The notes under the pieces were generated by a model. The model searched no databases. It saw only the letters and a program-made list of their open reading frames with translations, and was not told where the DNA came from. Both the position numbers and the translations under genes were made by a program. Shown here piece after piece: positions 8,367 through 16,197 of a DNA stretch of 64,000 bases. The first letter of the stretch is position 1. Every line of letters begins with the position of its first letter. Source of the DNA: Streptomyces anulatus (GTDB lineage: Bacteria; Actinomycetota; Actinomycetes; Streptomycetales; Streptomycetaceae); contig NZ_JOEZ01000015.1 in NCBI RefSeq assembly GCF_000721175.1, positions 106,937-170,936 of the forward strand. The letters run 5' to 3'.

Positions 8367-9325
8367 GCGCGGCCCGCCTCCTCACGGAAGAGCGACGAGA
8401 CCACCCGGAGTGCGAAGGTGGCGATGATGATCGTGCCGATCACCACGACCACGCCCGCGGCGGACGCCAGCCCGTACTCATGGGCCCGGTAGAAGGTCTC
8501 GTAGACGGTGTACGGGAGATTGGCGGTGCCGAGACCGCCGGAGGTGATGGTGAACACCGCGTCGAAGTTCTGCACGATGTACACCGACCCGAGCAGGATG
8601 CCGAGTTCGAGGTAGCGGCGCAGATGCGGCAGGGTCAGATGGCGGAACATCTGCCAGGGCCCGGCCCCGTCCAGGCGCGCGGCCTCCATGATCTCGGCCG
8701 GCCGGCTCTGCAGCCCGGCCAGCAGTATCAGCATCATGAACGGCGTCCACTGCCACACGAGCGACGCCTCGATGGCGATCAGCGGCATCTCGGAGGTCCA
8801 CTCGGGCTGTGCGACGGACTCGATGCCCAGCAGCTCGCCGAACCAGGTGAGGGCCCCGTTGAACAGTCCGTACTCGGGGTTGTAGAGCGCGTGCTTCCAC
8901 AGCAGCGCGGCGGAGACCGGCACCAGCAGGAACGGGGTGATCAGCAGGGTGCGCACGAACCCCCGGCCGAAGAAGGCGCGGTCCAGGAGCAGGGCGAGGA
9001 CGAGCCCCAGCACGACGCTGACGATCACGACGGACGCGGTCAGGACGACGGTCGTCACGACCGATTCGCGCAACGCCTCGTCGGTGAAGACCGAGGCGTA
9101 GTTGGAAAGGCCGGTGAAGTGGCGCTTCTCCGGCTTGAGGGAGTTCCAGTCGAAGAGTGAGATCACCAGGGTCGCCACGAAGGGCAGTTGGGTGACGGCG
9201 ATCAGGAAGATCAGCGCCGGCAGCAGGGGAGCGCGGGTCGCCCACGCACGCCGCCGGTTGCCGCCGCCCGCCTTCCGCGCCGGGACCGGTGGGGACGTGG
9301 TCTCTCTGGTTGCGGTGACGGTCAT
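8363..9325 (-). CDS. Carbohydrate ABC transporter permease (MalF type)
   Basis: A 320-residue permease. The N-terminal cytoplasmic tail leads to LLPALIFLIAVTQLPFVATL. The EAA loop is IMEAARLDGAGPWQMFRHLTLP. Six helices are evident, and the stretch FDWNSLKPEKRHFTGLSNYASVF is the usual MalF periplasmic start. I chose the ATG at 9325 because it overlaps the binding-protein stop (ATGA). It forms the heterodimeric channel with the next gene. Confidence 0.9.
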   Translation of the reverse strand: MTVTATRETTSPPVPARKAGGGNRRRAWATRAPLLPALIFLIAVTQLPFVATLVISLFDWNSLKPEKRHFTGLSNYASVFTDEALRESVVTTVVLTASVVIVSVVLGLVLALLLDRAFFGRGFVRTLLITPFLLVPVSAALLWKHALYNPEYGLFNGALTWFGELLGIESVAQPEWTSEMPLIAIEASLVWQWTPFMMLILLAGLQSRPAEIMEAARLDGAGPWQMFRHLTLPHLRRYLELGILLGSVYIVQNFDAVFTITSGGLGTANLPYTVYETFYRAHEYGLASAAGVVVVIGTIIIATFALRVVSSLFREEAGRA

Positions 9326-10689
9326 CGGTACTCCTCCGCGACCTTCTCGGCCAGCTTCTGGGAGGCGGCGAGCGCGGCGTCCACCGACTGGCGGCCCGCG
9401 ATGGCGGCGCTGATCTCCTGCGCCACCCGGGTGCCCAGATCGGTGAACTCCGGTACGCCGACGAACTGGATGCCCGCCGTCGGGCGGGGCTGGGTGCCCG
9501 GGTTCTTCGGGTCGGCCTCGGAGATGGCCCGCTCGGTGACGTCGGCGAACGCCCCCGCCTCCGCCCGGTAGGCGGGGTTGGCGTAGGTGGAAGCCCGTTT
9601 GCCCGCCGGGACGTTGGACCAGCCGCTGGTGGCGCCGACGAGCTCCTCGTACTCCTTGCCGGAGGCCCAGGACACGAACTTCCAGGCGTCGTCGGCCTTC
9701 TTGGACGCCTTCTGCAGGCCCCAGGCCCAGGTGTAGAGCCAGCCGGAGCTCCTGGTCCGCTCCACCGGGGCGGGGACGTAACCGATCTTCCCCTTCACCG
9801 GGGAGCCCTTCGCCTCCAGTGACCCGGCGCCCGCGGTGGCGTCGTACCACATGGCGGTCTTGCCCTGCGTCATGTTGTTCAGGCACTCGGCGTACCCGGA
9901 CTGCGGGGCGCCGAGCTCACCGTGCTCGCGCACGAGGTCGACGTAGAACTTCGTCGCCTTCCTGAACTCCGGTGCGGTCAGCCGCGGTTCCCAGTCCTCG
10001 GTGAACCAGGTGCCGCCCATCGTGTTGACGACCGTGGTCAGCGGGGCGATGACCTCGCCCCAGCCGGGCAGCCCGCGCAGGCAGATGCCCTTCATCCCGC
10101 GCTCCGACCCGTCCGTCCGCTCGGCGAGCTTCGCCACCTGCTCCCAGGTCGGCTTCTCGGGCATGGTGAGGCCCTGCTCCTCGAAGACGTCCTTGCGGTA
10201 CATGAGGAAGGACGACTCCCCGTAGAAGGGCTGGGCGTAGAGCTTGCCGTCCTCGGCGGTGAGCGAGTCCTGGAGCGGTTGAAGGATGTCCTCCTGGTCG
10301 AAGGCGGTATCGGCCTTCGCGTAGTCGTCGAGCGGGTGGAGCCAGCCGTTCTTCGCGAAGAACGGCAGCTCGAAGTTGCTGATGGTGGCGACGTCGTACT
10401 GACCGGCCTGGTTGGAGAAGTCCTGGCTGATCTTGTCCCGTACGTCGTTCTCGGGCAGCACCGTGAAGTGGACCTTGATACCGGTCTTCTTCGTGAAGTG
10501 CTGCGCGGTCAGCTTCTGCAGTTCGACCATCTGCGGGTTGTTCACCATCAGCACGTTGAGCGCGTCGCCGCCGCCGAAGGCGGTCCCGCCCGCTCCGGCG
10601 CAGCCGGTGGCGAGCAGGGCCAGGGCGGCGGTCACGGCGCAGGCCCGGCCACGCATACGTGGTCGGTGGCGGCGTCCTGGATGAGGCAT
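9322..10689 (-). CDS. Sugar ABC transporter substrate-binding lipoprotein
   Basis: A 455-residue family-1 extracellular binding protein. The basic N-terminus and hydrophobic ACAVTAALALLATGC end in a lipobox (LATGC), so the mature protein is lipid-anchored at the outer membrane face. The body shows LNVLMVNNPQMVELQKL and FTKKTGIKVHFTVLPENDV, as in polyol- and oligosaccharide-binding proteins. Start at 10689 or the internal ATG at 10656 is possible. It is the first gene of the operon after the DeoR regulator, separated by a 126-bp promoter-sized gap. Confidence 0.88.
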   Translation of the reverse strand: MPHPGRRHRPRMRGRACAVTAALALLATGCAGAGGTAFGGGDALNVLMVNNPQMVELQKLTAQHFTKKTGIKVHFTVLPENDVRDKISQDFSNQAGQYDVATISNFELPFFAKNGWLHPLDDYAKADTAFDQEDILQPLQDSLTAEDGKLYAQPFYGESSFLMYRKDVFEEQGLTMPEKPTWEQVAKLAERTDGSERGMKGICLRGLPGWGEVIAPLTTVVNTMGGTWFTEDWEPRLTAPEFRKATKFYVDLVREHGELGAPQSGYAECLNNMTQGKTAMWYDATAGAGSLEAKGSPVKGKIGYVPAPVERTRSSGWLYTWAWGLQKASKKADDAWKFVSWASGKEYEELVGATSGWSNVPAGKRASTYANPAYRAEAGAFADVTERAISEADPKNPGTQPRPTAGIQFVGVPEFTDLGTRVAQEISAAIAGRQSVDAALAASQKLAEKVAEEYR

Positions 10690-10815
10690 GGGGGCTCCTG
10701 ATCAGTCGTAGCGACTCGGTGATCGGGTCGTTGCGGGCATGGCGAGCCAGGCCCCGGCGGTGGGGGTGGAGCGGGTGCGGGAGCCTTGTGGATGGCGGTA
10801 CGGGCGGTGGGCCGG

Positions 10816-11577
10816 TCAGACCCGGATGACCTGGGGCCCCAGGAGGGAATAGCGCTGGGCCTCGGCCGAGGGGAGCCCGGCGTCGGTGACGATGGCTTCG
10901 AAGTCGCCGACCCCGGCGAACCGGCAGAAGCTCACCGCCCCGAACTTGCTGTGGATCCCGGCGAAGATCCGGCGCCGCGAACTGCGCAGCGCCTGTGCCT
11001 TCACCTCGGCGACGGCGGGGTCCGGGGTGGTGAGGCCGTACTCGCGGGAGATGCCGTTGGCCCCGAGATACGCGAGGTCGATGACGAAGTCCGCGAGCAT
11101 CCGGGAGGCCCAGTGGTCGACGGTCGCCATCGTCGAGCCGCGCACCCGGCCGCCCAGCAGCAGCACCGAGGTCTTCTCCACCCCGGCGAGGGAGGTGGCG
11201 ACGGCCAGGGAAGCGGTGACCACGGTCAGCGGCCGGTCCTGGGGAAGCGCCTCGGCGACGAGCTGCGGGGTGAAGCCCTCGTCGACGAAGACCGTCTCGG
11301 CGTCGCCGAGCAGATCGGCGGCGGCGGCCGCGATCCGCGACTTCTGCGGAACGTTACGGGTGGTGCGGACGGCGAGCGTGGTCTCGAAGCCGGCCGACTC
11401 CACCGGGTAGGCGCCGCCGTGGGTCCGGCGGACGAGTCCGTGCTCCTCCAGCACGTGCAGATCGCGGCGGACGGTCTCCTTGGCCACCTTGAACAGGTCC
11501 GCGAGGGCGTTCACCCCGACCGACCCCTCCCGCCGGGCCGTCTCCAGAATTCCCCGACGGCGTTCCTCGGTGTCCAC
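10816..11577 (-). CDS. DeoR-family transcriptional regulator
   Basis: A 253-residue sugar-responsive repressor. The N-terminal winged helix is VNALADLFKVAKETVRRDLHVL followed by LVRRTHGGA, the DeoR signature. The C-terminal effector domain resembles ribose-5-phosphate isomerase, with VFVDEGFTPQLVAEAL and VVTASLAVATSLAG. I prefer GTG at 11577, preceded by AGGGAAG about 6 nt upstream, over longer in-frame starts. It sits directly upstream of the polyol operon on the same strand and probably represses it until a phosphorylated intermediate binds. Confidence 0.88.
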   Translation of the reverse strand: MDTEERRRGILETARREGSVGVNALADLFKVAKETVRRDLHVLEEHGLVRRTHGGAYPVESAGFETTLAVRTTRNVPQKSRIAAAAADLLGDAETVFVDEGFTPQLVAEALPQDRPLTVVTASLAVATSLAGVEKTSVLLLGGRVRGSTMATVDHWASRMLADFVIDLAYLGANGISREYGLTTPDPAVAEVKAQALRSSRRRIFAGIHSKFGAVSFCRFAGVGDFEAIVTDAGLPSAEAQRYSLLGPQVIRV

Positions 11578-12009
11578 GGCGCACTTCCCTGGTCGCTGCT
11601 GGGCCCGTTGCGGGCGGAGCCCGCTTCCGTTCGGGCTCATGTGTCGTTTGTACAAGCAGTCGCAGGGGCACGACCAGCCGCTTCACCAGATCCCCTCAGC
11701 CCGTTCGTGCCCGTTTTCCTGGGTGCGACCGCGCTGGTCACGCCCAGGACGGCCGCCGATCCGGTCGCCCGGCCCGCCCGCTTTCCCGTGATCACCGCCC
11801 GAGTGGCGCCCGAAGTGCGGAGTGCCCGCCTCCGCGGTGCCGAAAGGGGGCACGGGAAGGCCAAGGCAAGGGGCACAGGAGGGCCGGGGACGGTCACAGG
11901 CAAGTGAGGGGCGCCGACAGGCAAGGGGGGAGGGCCGCGGACGCGCTCGTGGACGCGCCCGGGTCCTGGCCCTGTCCCTGGTCCTGGTCCTGGTCCTGGT
12001 CCTGGTCCG
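11578..12009 (-). other. Intergenic region between DeoR and the LLM oxidoreductase
   Basis: About 430 bp without a credible gene on either strand. It holds the presumed deoR promoter at its left end and a CCTGGT microsatellite at its right end. The open frames across it encode only low-complexity Gly/Pro/Arg peptides. Confidence 0.6.
11977..12008 (+). repeat. CCTGGT hexanucleotide tandem repeat
   Basis: Five perfect CCTGGT units followed by CC, with degenerate copies to the left (GTCCTGGCCCTGTCCC). The array ends at the stop codon of the LLM oxidoreductase. It may simply be slippage-prone DNA. Confidence 0.85.
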
Positions 12010-12909
12010 TCAGAGTTTGTCGCCGAAAGCCCCGGCCAGCTCACGCCATGCGGCACGCGGCAGCCCGGCGCCGCCCTCCTCGGCGGTGAGTACCTGCAAC
12101 GCCACGTGGTCCGCCCCGGCGTCGAGGTACTCCTGTGTCCTGCGCCTCACCTGCTCGGCGTCGCCCAGCGCGAAGAGGGCGTCGAGCAGACGGACGCTCC
12201 CGCCGCCCTCGAAGTCGCCCTCAGCGAACCCCAGGCGCACCAGATTGTCGGTGTAGTTGGGCAGTTGGAGGTACATCCCCAGCATCGTCCGTGCGGTGGT
12301 GCGGGCCCGGTCGAGGTCGGTGTCCAGCACCACGGTCAGCTCCGGGGCGAGCAGCGCGTCGGGGCCGAGCGCCTCGCGGGCCTCCGCGGTGTGCTCGGTG
12401 GTGACGAGGTAGGGGTGCGCGCCCAGCGACCGGCCGGCCGCGAGCTTCAGCATCTTCGGCCCGAGCGCCGCCAGGACCCGGTGTCCGGAGCCCACGGACG
12501 CTTCGGCGGCGTCGAGTGCGTCGAGGTAGGCCACCATCGCGCTGTACGGCTTCGCGTACTGCGGCACCATCGGCCCGTGGCTGACGCCGAGACCGAGGAC
12601 GAAGCGCCGGCGCGCGACCGGATCGATCGCCGCGATCCCGGCCGCGACCTCCTCGGCCGTGTGGTTCCAGATGCTCAGGATGCCGGTGGCCACGGTGACC
12701 GAGCGAGTGGCGGTCAGGACGGCGGCGGCGTCCTGGGGCGTCGGACTGCCCCCGATCCAGACGGTGCCGTACCCCAGCCCTTCGAGCTCGGCGAGCGCCT
12801 CCGCGATCGCCGCCCTGCCCGCGTCGTCCACCCGTGACGCGTGCAGGGCGCTGCTCCAGATCCCCACGCGTCCGAAGTTCCTGCCCGTCCCGGAAGTCTC
12901 AGAAGTCAT
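12010..12909 (-). CDS. LLM-class F420-dependent oxidoreductase
   Basis: A 299-residue TIM-barrel protein of the luciferase-like family that uses F420 or FMN. Recognisable parts are FGRVGIWSSALHASRVDDAG, IAEALAELEGLGYGTVWIGG, and VTVATGILSIWNHTAEEVA, where the last marks the flavin-binding region. GLGVSHGPMVPQYAKPYSAM matches the subfamily annotated TIGR03620-like in actinobacteria. The ATG at 12909 fits the conserved N-terminus better than the upstream ATG. Substrate unknown. It lies 66 bp downstream of the erythromycin-esterase-like gene on the same strand and may be co-transcribed. Confidence 0.85.
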   Translation of the reverse strand: MTSETSGTGRNFGRVGIWSSALHASRVDDAGRAAIAEALAELEGLGYGTVWIGGSPTPQDAAAVLTATRSVTVATGILSIWNHTAEEVAAGIAAIDPVARRRFVLGLGVSHGPMVPQYAKPYSAMVAYLDALDAAEASVGSGHRVLAALGPKMLKLAAGRSLGAHPYLVTTEHTAEAREALGPDALLAPELTVVLDTDLDRARTTARTMLGMYLQLPNYTDNLVRLGFAEGDFEGGGSVRLLDALFALGDAEQVRRRTQEYLDAGADHVALQVLTAEEGGAGLPRAAWRELAGAFGDKL

Positions 12910-12975
12910 GGTGTGATCAACAACGGTCCGGTCCACCTATTCCTGGCCCGACGGGATTCACCTGTCCGGGCGTGC

Positions 12976-14178
12976 TCAGTCCTCCGGGACGTCCTTGATG
13001 AACACGACTCCGTCGATACGCGCCAGGTGCGCCGGGTCGAGCGGGGCGTAGCCGAAGTACGGGGACGCACGCTGTACGGGGCCCGTGGCGCCGACGGCGG
13101 CGGCCAGCTCGGAGGCGTCCACCAGGGAAGGCTCGTCCGGGAGCGCGTACAGGATTCCTTCGACGGTGTCCGGCGGCGGAATGTCGACCCCTTGGTGCCG
13201 CATCGTGCCGAAGGCGGTGGCCAGGAAGCCGTACTCCTCGCCGAGGCGGGCGTGCACGATGGAGCCCGCGCTCCACCACTCCAGCGGGAGGCCGCCCATC
13301 CGCATCGAGCTGATGTCCCGCTGGAGATGGCCGTTGTGGGCGTGCACCAGGACCGGCCCCCGTTCGGCGAGCGCGAGGAGGTTGCCGGCCATCATCTGAT
13401 CCCGCAGGCCCGTCAGCCGTGCCAGACGGCTCGGTGAGGTGTCGGCCATCCAGTAGTGGTACCGCAGCAGGCCCGAGGCGGCCCGCGCGTGCAGGAGCGC
13501 CCGGTCGAACGCGTCCCGCGAGGTCTCCGCGATCAGGTGCGGCGCCCACGCGTCGAGGAGCGCCCCCAGATCATCGGCGAGCAGTCGCAGTTCCCCGGCC
13601 TCGGCCGACCGCCCGAAGGACGCGGACGGATCCAGCATCGCCGCGGGGTCGGTCCACCGGTCGCAGGCGCCGAGCAGGCGGTCGAGCGTCTCGGCCGTGC
13701 AGGGGAGCAGGCCCGGGTCCACGTGGTCCGCGAGGCAGTGGTGCAGCGAGGTGAGGGTCTCCCGGGGACTCGCGGCGTACGCCATCTCCAGCGGGCCGTC
13801 GAAACCGGCGAAGCGGACCCGGTCGGACGCGGGCCGGCCGTCGTTGAACGCGCGCATCCAGCGCACCAGTTCACGGTTGGCCGCGGACGCCCCGAGACCG
13901 TGGCTGAACCCCCGCTCCAGCACCTCGTCGAGGGTGCCCGCGCCGGTCGTGACGTAGTCGTCCACCAGCAGTCCCGCCACGCAGTCGCTCTCGATGGTGA
14001 TCGTCCGGTAGCCCTCCCGCTCGACGAGCTGCCGGAAGAGCGCGTTGCGCAGGCGGAGCGGGGCGTCCACCCCGTGGGTGGGCTCGCCCAGGGTCAGCAT
14101 CCGGGGCGGGGAGGGGAACAGCCTCATGATGGAGTCCGCCTCGACGGCATGGGCGATGTCCTTGATGTCGTTGGCCAT
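12976..14178 (-). CDS. Erythromycin esterase family protein
   Basis: A 400-residue protein of the Ere/succinoglycan-biosynthesis hydrolase family. The catalytic-site marks are GEPTHG (31-36), with Glu32 and His35, Glu63 in TITIESD, and the VHAHNGHLQRD motif near 275-285. True EreA/B open macrolide lactones, but most family members are uncharacterised and many do not hydrolyse macrolides. The start ATG at 14178 faces the MerR-type gene across 59 bp containing an inverted repeat, so it is probably controlled by that regulator. Length and motif order look complete. Confidence 0.85.
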   Translation of the reverse strand: MANDIKDIAHAVEADSIMRLFPSPPRMLTLGEPTHGVDAPLRLRNALFRQLVEREGYRTITIESDCVAGLLVDDYVTTGAGTLDEVLERGFSHGLGASAANRELVRWMRAFNDGRPASDRVRFAGFDGPLEMAYAASPRETLTSLHHCLADHVDPGLLPCTAETLDRLLGACDRWTDPAAMLDPSASFGRSAEAGELRLLADDLGALLDAWAPHLIAETSRDAFDRALLHARAASGLLRYHYWMADTSPSRLARLTGLRDQMMAGNLLALAERGPVLVHAHNGHLQRDISSMRMGGLPLEWWSAGSIVHARLGEEYGFLATAFGTMRHQGVDIPPPDTVEGILYALPDEPSLVDASELAAAVGATGPVQRASPYFGYAPLDPAHLARIDGVVFIKDVPED

Positions 14179-14182
14179 GGCT

Positions 14183-14210
14183 TCAACCGTATCGCTGAAC
14201 CCACGGTTGA
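14183..14210. promoter_or_regulatory. Inverted-repeat operator between the esterase and MerR genes
   Basis: TCAACCGT and ACGGTTGA form a perfect 8-bp inverted repeat separated by 12 nt, just upstream of the esterase start and in the promoter zone of both divergent genes. MerR-type regulators bind such dyads between -35 and -10 elements. Confidence 0.65.
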
Positions 14211-14237
14211 GACTTTGCCGCTGTACCGTGGGGGCTC

Positions 14238-15014
14238 ATGCGGCATAACCCTCAAACAGCCGACCGCCTCCGGCCCGTCGACCTGGCTCGCCGGCACGGA
14301 CTGTCGACGCAGGCCGTCAGGAACTACGAGGCGGCGGGCATCCTCCCGGCCGCCGGGCGTACCCCTCATGGCTACCGCACCTACACACCGCTGCACGCGC
14401 ATGCCCTCGACGCGTTCCTCTCTCTGGTCCCCGGCCATGGGCACGGGACCGCGACGGCGATCATGCGGGCGGTGAACCGTGACGAGCCGGAGGAGGCGTT
14501 CCGCCTCATCGACGAGAGCCATGCCCAGCTCCTGGAGGACCGGCGGACGCTGCACGCCGTCGAGAAGGCCCTCCGCGACCTTCGACCCGGCGGCGCCGCG
14601 CCCGCAGCCGACGACGTCTCGGGCCCCGGAGACATGTTCGTGGGATCGCTGGCGGGAAAGCTGGGCATCCGGCCCGCCACACTCCGGAAATGGGAGCGCG
14701 CCGGGCTCGTGGCCCCGCGCCGCGACCCGCGAACCGGGTACCGGGTGTACAACGGGGCCGACGTACGGGACGCCGGCCTGGCCCACCAGCTCAGGCGGGG
14801 CGGCTACCGGCTGGACCGGATCGCACCGCTGATCGCCCAGGTCCGGGCGGCCGGCGGCGTGGAGCCGCTGGCGGCCGTCCTGTGCGACTGGCACGCCCGG
14901 CTGGCCGCCCGCGGGCGCGCGATGCTGGCCGGGGCCGCCGGGCTGGACGCCTACCTCGGTGATCGTGACGGACCGGGACGGCCGTCGGGCGCGCACCGCC
15001 CGGCGGCGACGTGA
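14238..15014 (+). CDS. MerR-type regulator with two MerR DNA-binding domains (TioE-like)
   Basis: A 258-residue regulator with two separate MerR winged helices. The first is at about residues 12-50 (LARRHGLSTQAVRNYEAAGI then GYRTY). The second is at about 133-200 (LAGKLGIRPATLRKWERAGL then GYRVYNGADVRDAGLAHQLR). Most MerR proteins have only the first. This tandem form resembles the TioE family named from the thiocoraline cluster. There is no Cys cluster for metal sensing, so an organic ligand or none is likely. It is divergent to the esterase gene, which suggests control of that gene and of itself. Confidence 0.85.
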   Translation: MRHNPQTADRLRPVDLARRHGLSTQAVRNYEAAGILPAAGRTPHGYRTYTPLHAHALDAFLSLVPGHGHGTATAIMRAVNRDEPEEAFRLIDESHAQLLEDRRTLHAVEKALRDLRPGGAAPAADDVSGPGDMFVGSLAGKLGIRPATLRKWERAGLVAPRRDPRTGYRVYNGADVRDAGLAHQLRRGGYRLDRIAPLIAQVRAAGGVEPLAAVLCDWHARLAARGRAMLAGAAGLDAYLGDRDGPGRPSGAHRPAAT

Positions 15015-15023
15015 GCGGAACGG

Positions 15024-15374
15024 TCAGGCGGGCAGCCGCCCCAGCAGGGCCGCGAAGTCCGTGCCCGCGGGAAGCGTGCCGAAAGCCGGCCCCCGGTCCC
15101 CGGCGAGGCGGGACGCGCAGAACGCTTCGGCCACCGCCTCCGGTGCGTGGGGCACCAGGAGGGAGCCCTGGAGCACGAGCGCGGCCCGTTCGATGACCAG
15201 GCGGGCCCGGAGCTGGGCGTCCTCCGGGCGGGCCGGCTCGGCCCGCAGCTCCCGCCACGCCGCGTCGAGGCGCGCGTCCGCCCCGGCCGCCGCCTCGATC
15301 TCGGTGTGGAAGGCATCCAGGGAATCGGGTTCACGCGTCAACGCCCGCAGCATGCCGAGGGCGTTGACATTGCC
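15024..15374 (-). pseudogene. C-terminal remnant of an AidB-like acyl-CoA dehydrogenase
   Basis: Only the last ~116 codons of an acyl-CoA-dehydrogenase homologue of the AidB/DNA-alkylation-response type remain. The frame opens with GNVNALGMLRALTREPDSL, a conserved internal segment, and ends LVIERAALVLQGSLLV...AFGTLPAGTDF, the usual C-terminus. Immediately before Gly there is an in-frame TAG formed by the CTAG at the edge of the MITE-like element. The FAD-binding and catalytic portions are absent, so this cannot be an enzyme. A start at the internal ATG (15353) would give only a tail fragment. Confidence 0.75.
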
Positions 15375-15485
15375 CTAGGCGTGTTTCGGAAGTCCCGCCT
15401 GCTCGGCGACGCCTGGCACGCACGCTCGCCGCGTTGTCGGGATCACCCCGATACATCCAGTATCGGGGCGACCCTCCGCCTTGCG
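15375..15485. mobile_element. MITE-like palindromic element, one end missing
   Basis: Starts CTAG then GCGTGTTTCGGAAGTCCCGC, nearly the same as the terminal repeat of the palindrome at 63811-63878 (GGGCGTGTTTCGAAAGT). Inside is a perfect CCCCGATAC-ATCCA-GTATCGGGG stem-loop (15446-15468). From memory, near-identical intergenic elements are common in Streptomyces genomes. The expected second terminal repeat is missing; the sequence passes directly into GNAT coding DNA. Confidence 0.7.
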
Positions 15486-16003
15486 ATCCCCACACCGGGC
15501 CCGTGCTCCCCGGTCGTGCGGGCGTCGAAGATCTCCTTCGCCATGCTGCGCCAGAACGTCTCGGCGCCCGCGACGTCGACGTTGGTGTGCAGGTACACGC
15601 AGTCGTAGCCGGGCGTCCCGGCGGCGAAGGCGCAGGCCCGGTCCACGAGGGTGCGAGCCAGACCGTGCCGCCGGTGATCCGGGTGTACGTAGACCCGGAC
15701 GAGCTGGGCGGTGGTGCCCGAGGGGTAGCGCTCGGCGAGCCACCGAGGGTGCGGCGGATAGGCCGGCCCCGCCGAGCGGACACCCGTCGTGGCGACGACC
15801 TCCCCGTTGTGCAGGGCGACCAGCAGCACATGGCGCGGGTCGTCCAGATAGGTGCTCTCGATGTCGATGACGTCCTGGTGCCACGCGGGTACGTAGCCGT
15901 AGCCGAAGTCCCGGTAGAAGGTGTCGAGCATGACCCGGCGGGCGCCTTCGGCGTCGGCCGAGGTCGCGGGGCGCACGGTGTAGGGGTGCGAGGGACGGTG
16001 CAT
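15443..16003 (-). CDS. GNAT N-acetyltransferase with MITE-derived C-terminus
   Basis: A 186-residue GNAT protein. Residues 7-60 form the first alpha-beta unit (YTVRPATSADAEGARRVML). The acetyl-CoA pyrophosphate loop follows VRVYVHPDHRRHGLARTL (V/I-x-x-x-R-x2-G/A variant, HRRHGLA). GAETFWRSMAKEIFD precedes the usual last beta strand. The final ~13 residues (IARRRVAPILDVSG) and the stop codon are encoded by the MITE-like element, so the native end has been replaced. Activity may be reduced or intact. It is divergent to the metallophore-like operon and shares its upstream region with the Zur-like box. Confidence 0.75.
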   Translation of the reverse strand: MHRPSHPYTVRPATSADAEGARRVMLDTFYRDFGYGYVPAWHQDVIDIESTYLDDPRHVLLVALHNGEVVATTGVRSAGPAYPPHPRWLAERYPSGTTAQLVRVYVHPDHRRHGLARTLVDRACAFAAGTPGYDCVYLHTNVDVAGAETFWRSMAKEIFDARTTGEHGPGVGIARRRVAPILDVSG

Positions 16004-16101
16004 GGGCTCTCCTGTGAACGGCTGCGGTGGTGCGAGGGCGCGTCGGCTCCTGTCGCCTGACGCGGGGTGGAACGAGGAAGCCCCGGTCCGCTAGGTGACA
16101 A

Positions 16102-16116
16102 TGAAAACGATTATCG
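16102..16116 (+). promoter_or_regulatory. Zur-box-like operator
   Basis: TGAAAACGATTATCG matches the Streptomyces/mycobacterial Zur consensus TGAAAATGATTTTCA at 12 of 15 positions and is A/T-rich in an otherwise GC-rich region. GACA (16097-16100) and TGTC (16121-16124) flank it as an outer dyad. It is about 80 bp upstream of the ATP-grasp gene and 100 bp upstream of the divergent GNAT gene. A Fur-family repressor other than Zur is an alternative. Confidence 0.6.
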
Positions 16117-16197
16117 ATAGTGTCCAGCTGGGTCAAGCGGCGACACGGTCGCCCTGACCGCCCGATGCCTCAACCGCGCTGTGTGTAAGGGGAGAAC

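Noticed and set aside
16097..16124. Iron (DmdR) box in front of the ATP-grasp gene
   Set aside because: The sequence lacks the TTAGG half-sites of iron boxes; it fits the Zur/Fur-type TGAAAA...TTTTCA pattern better.
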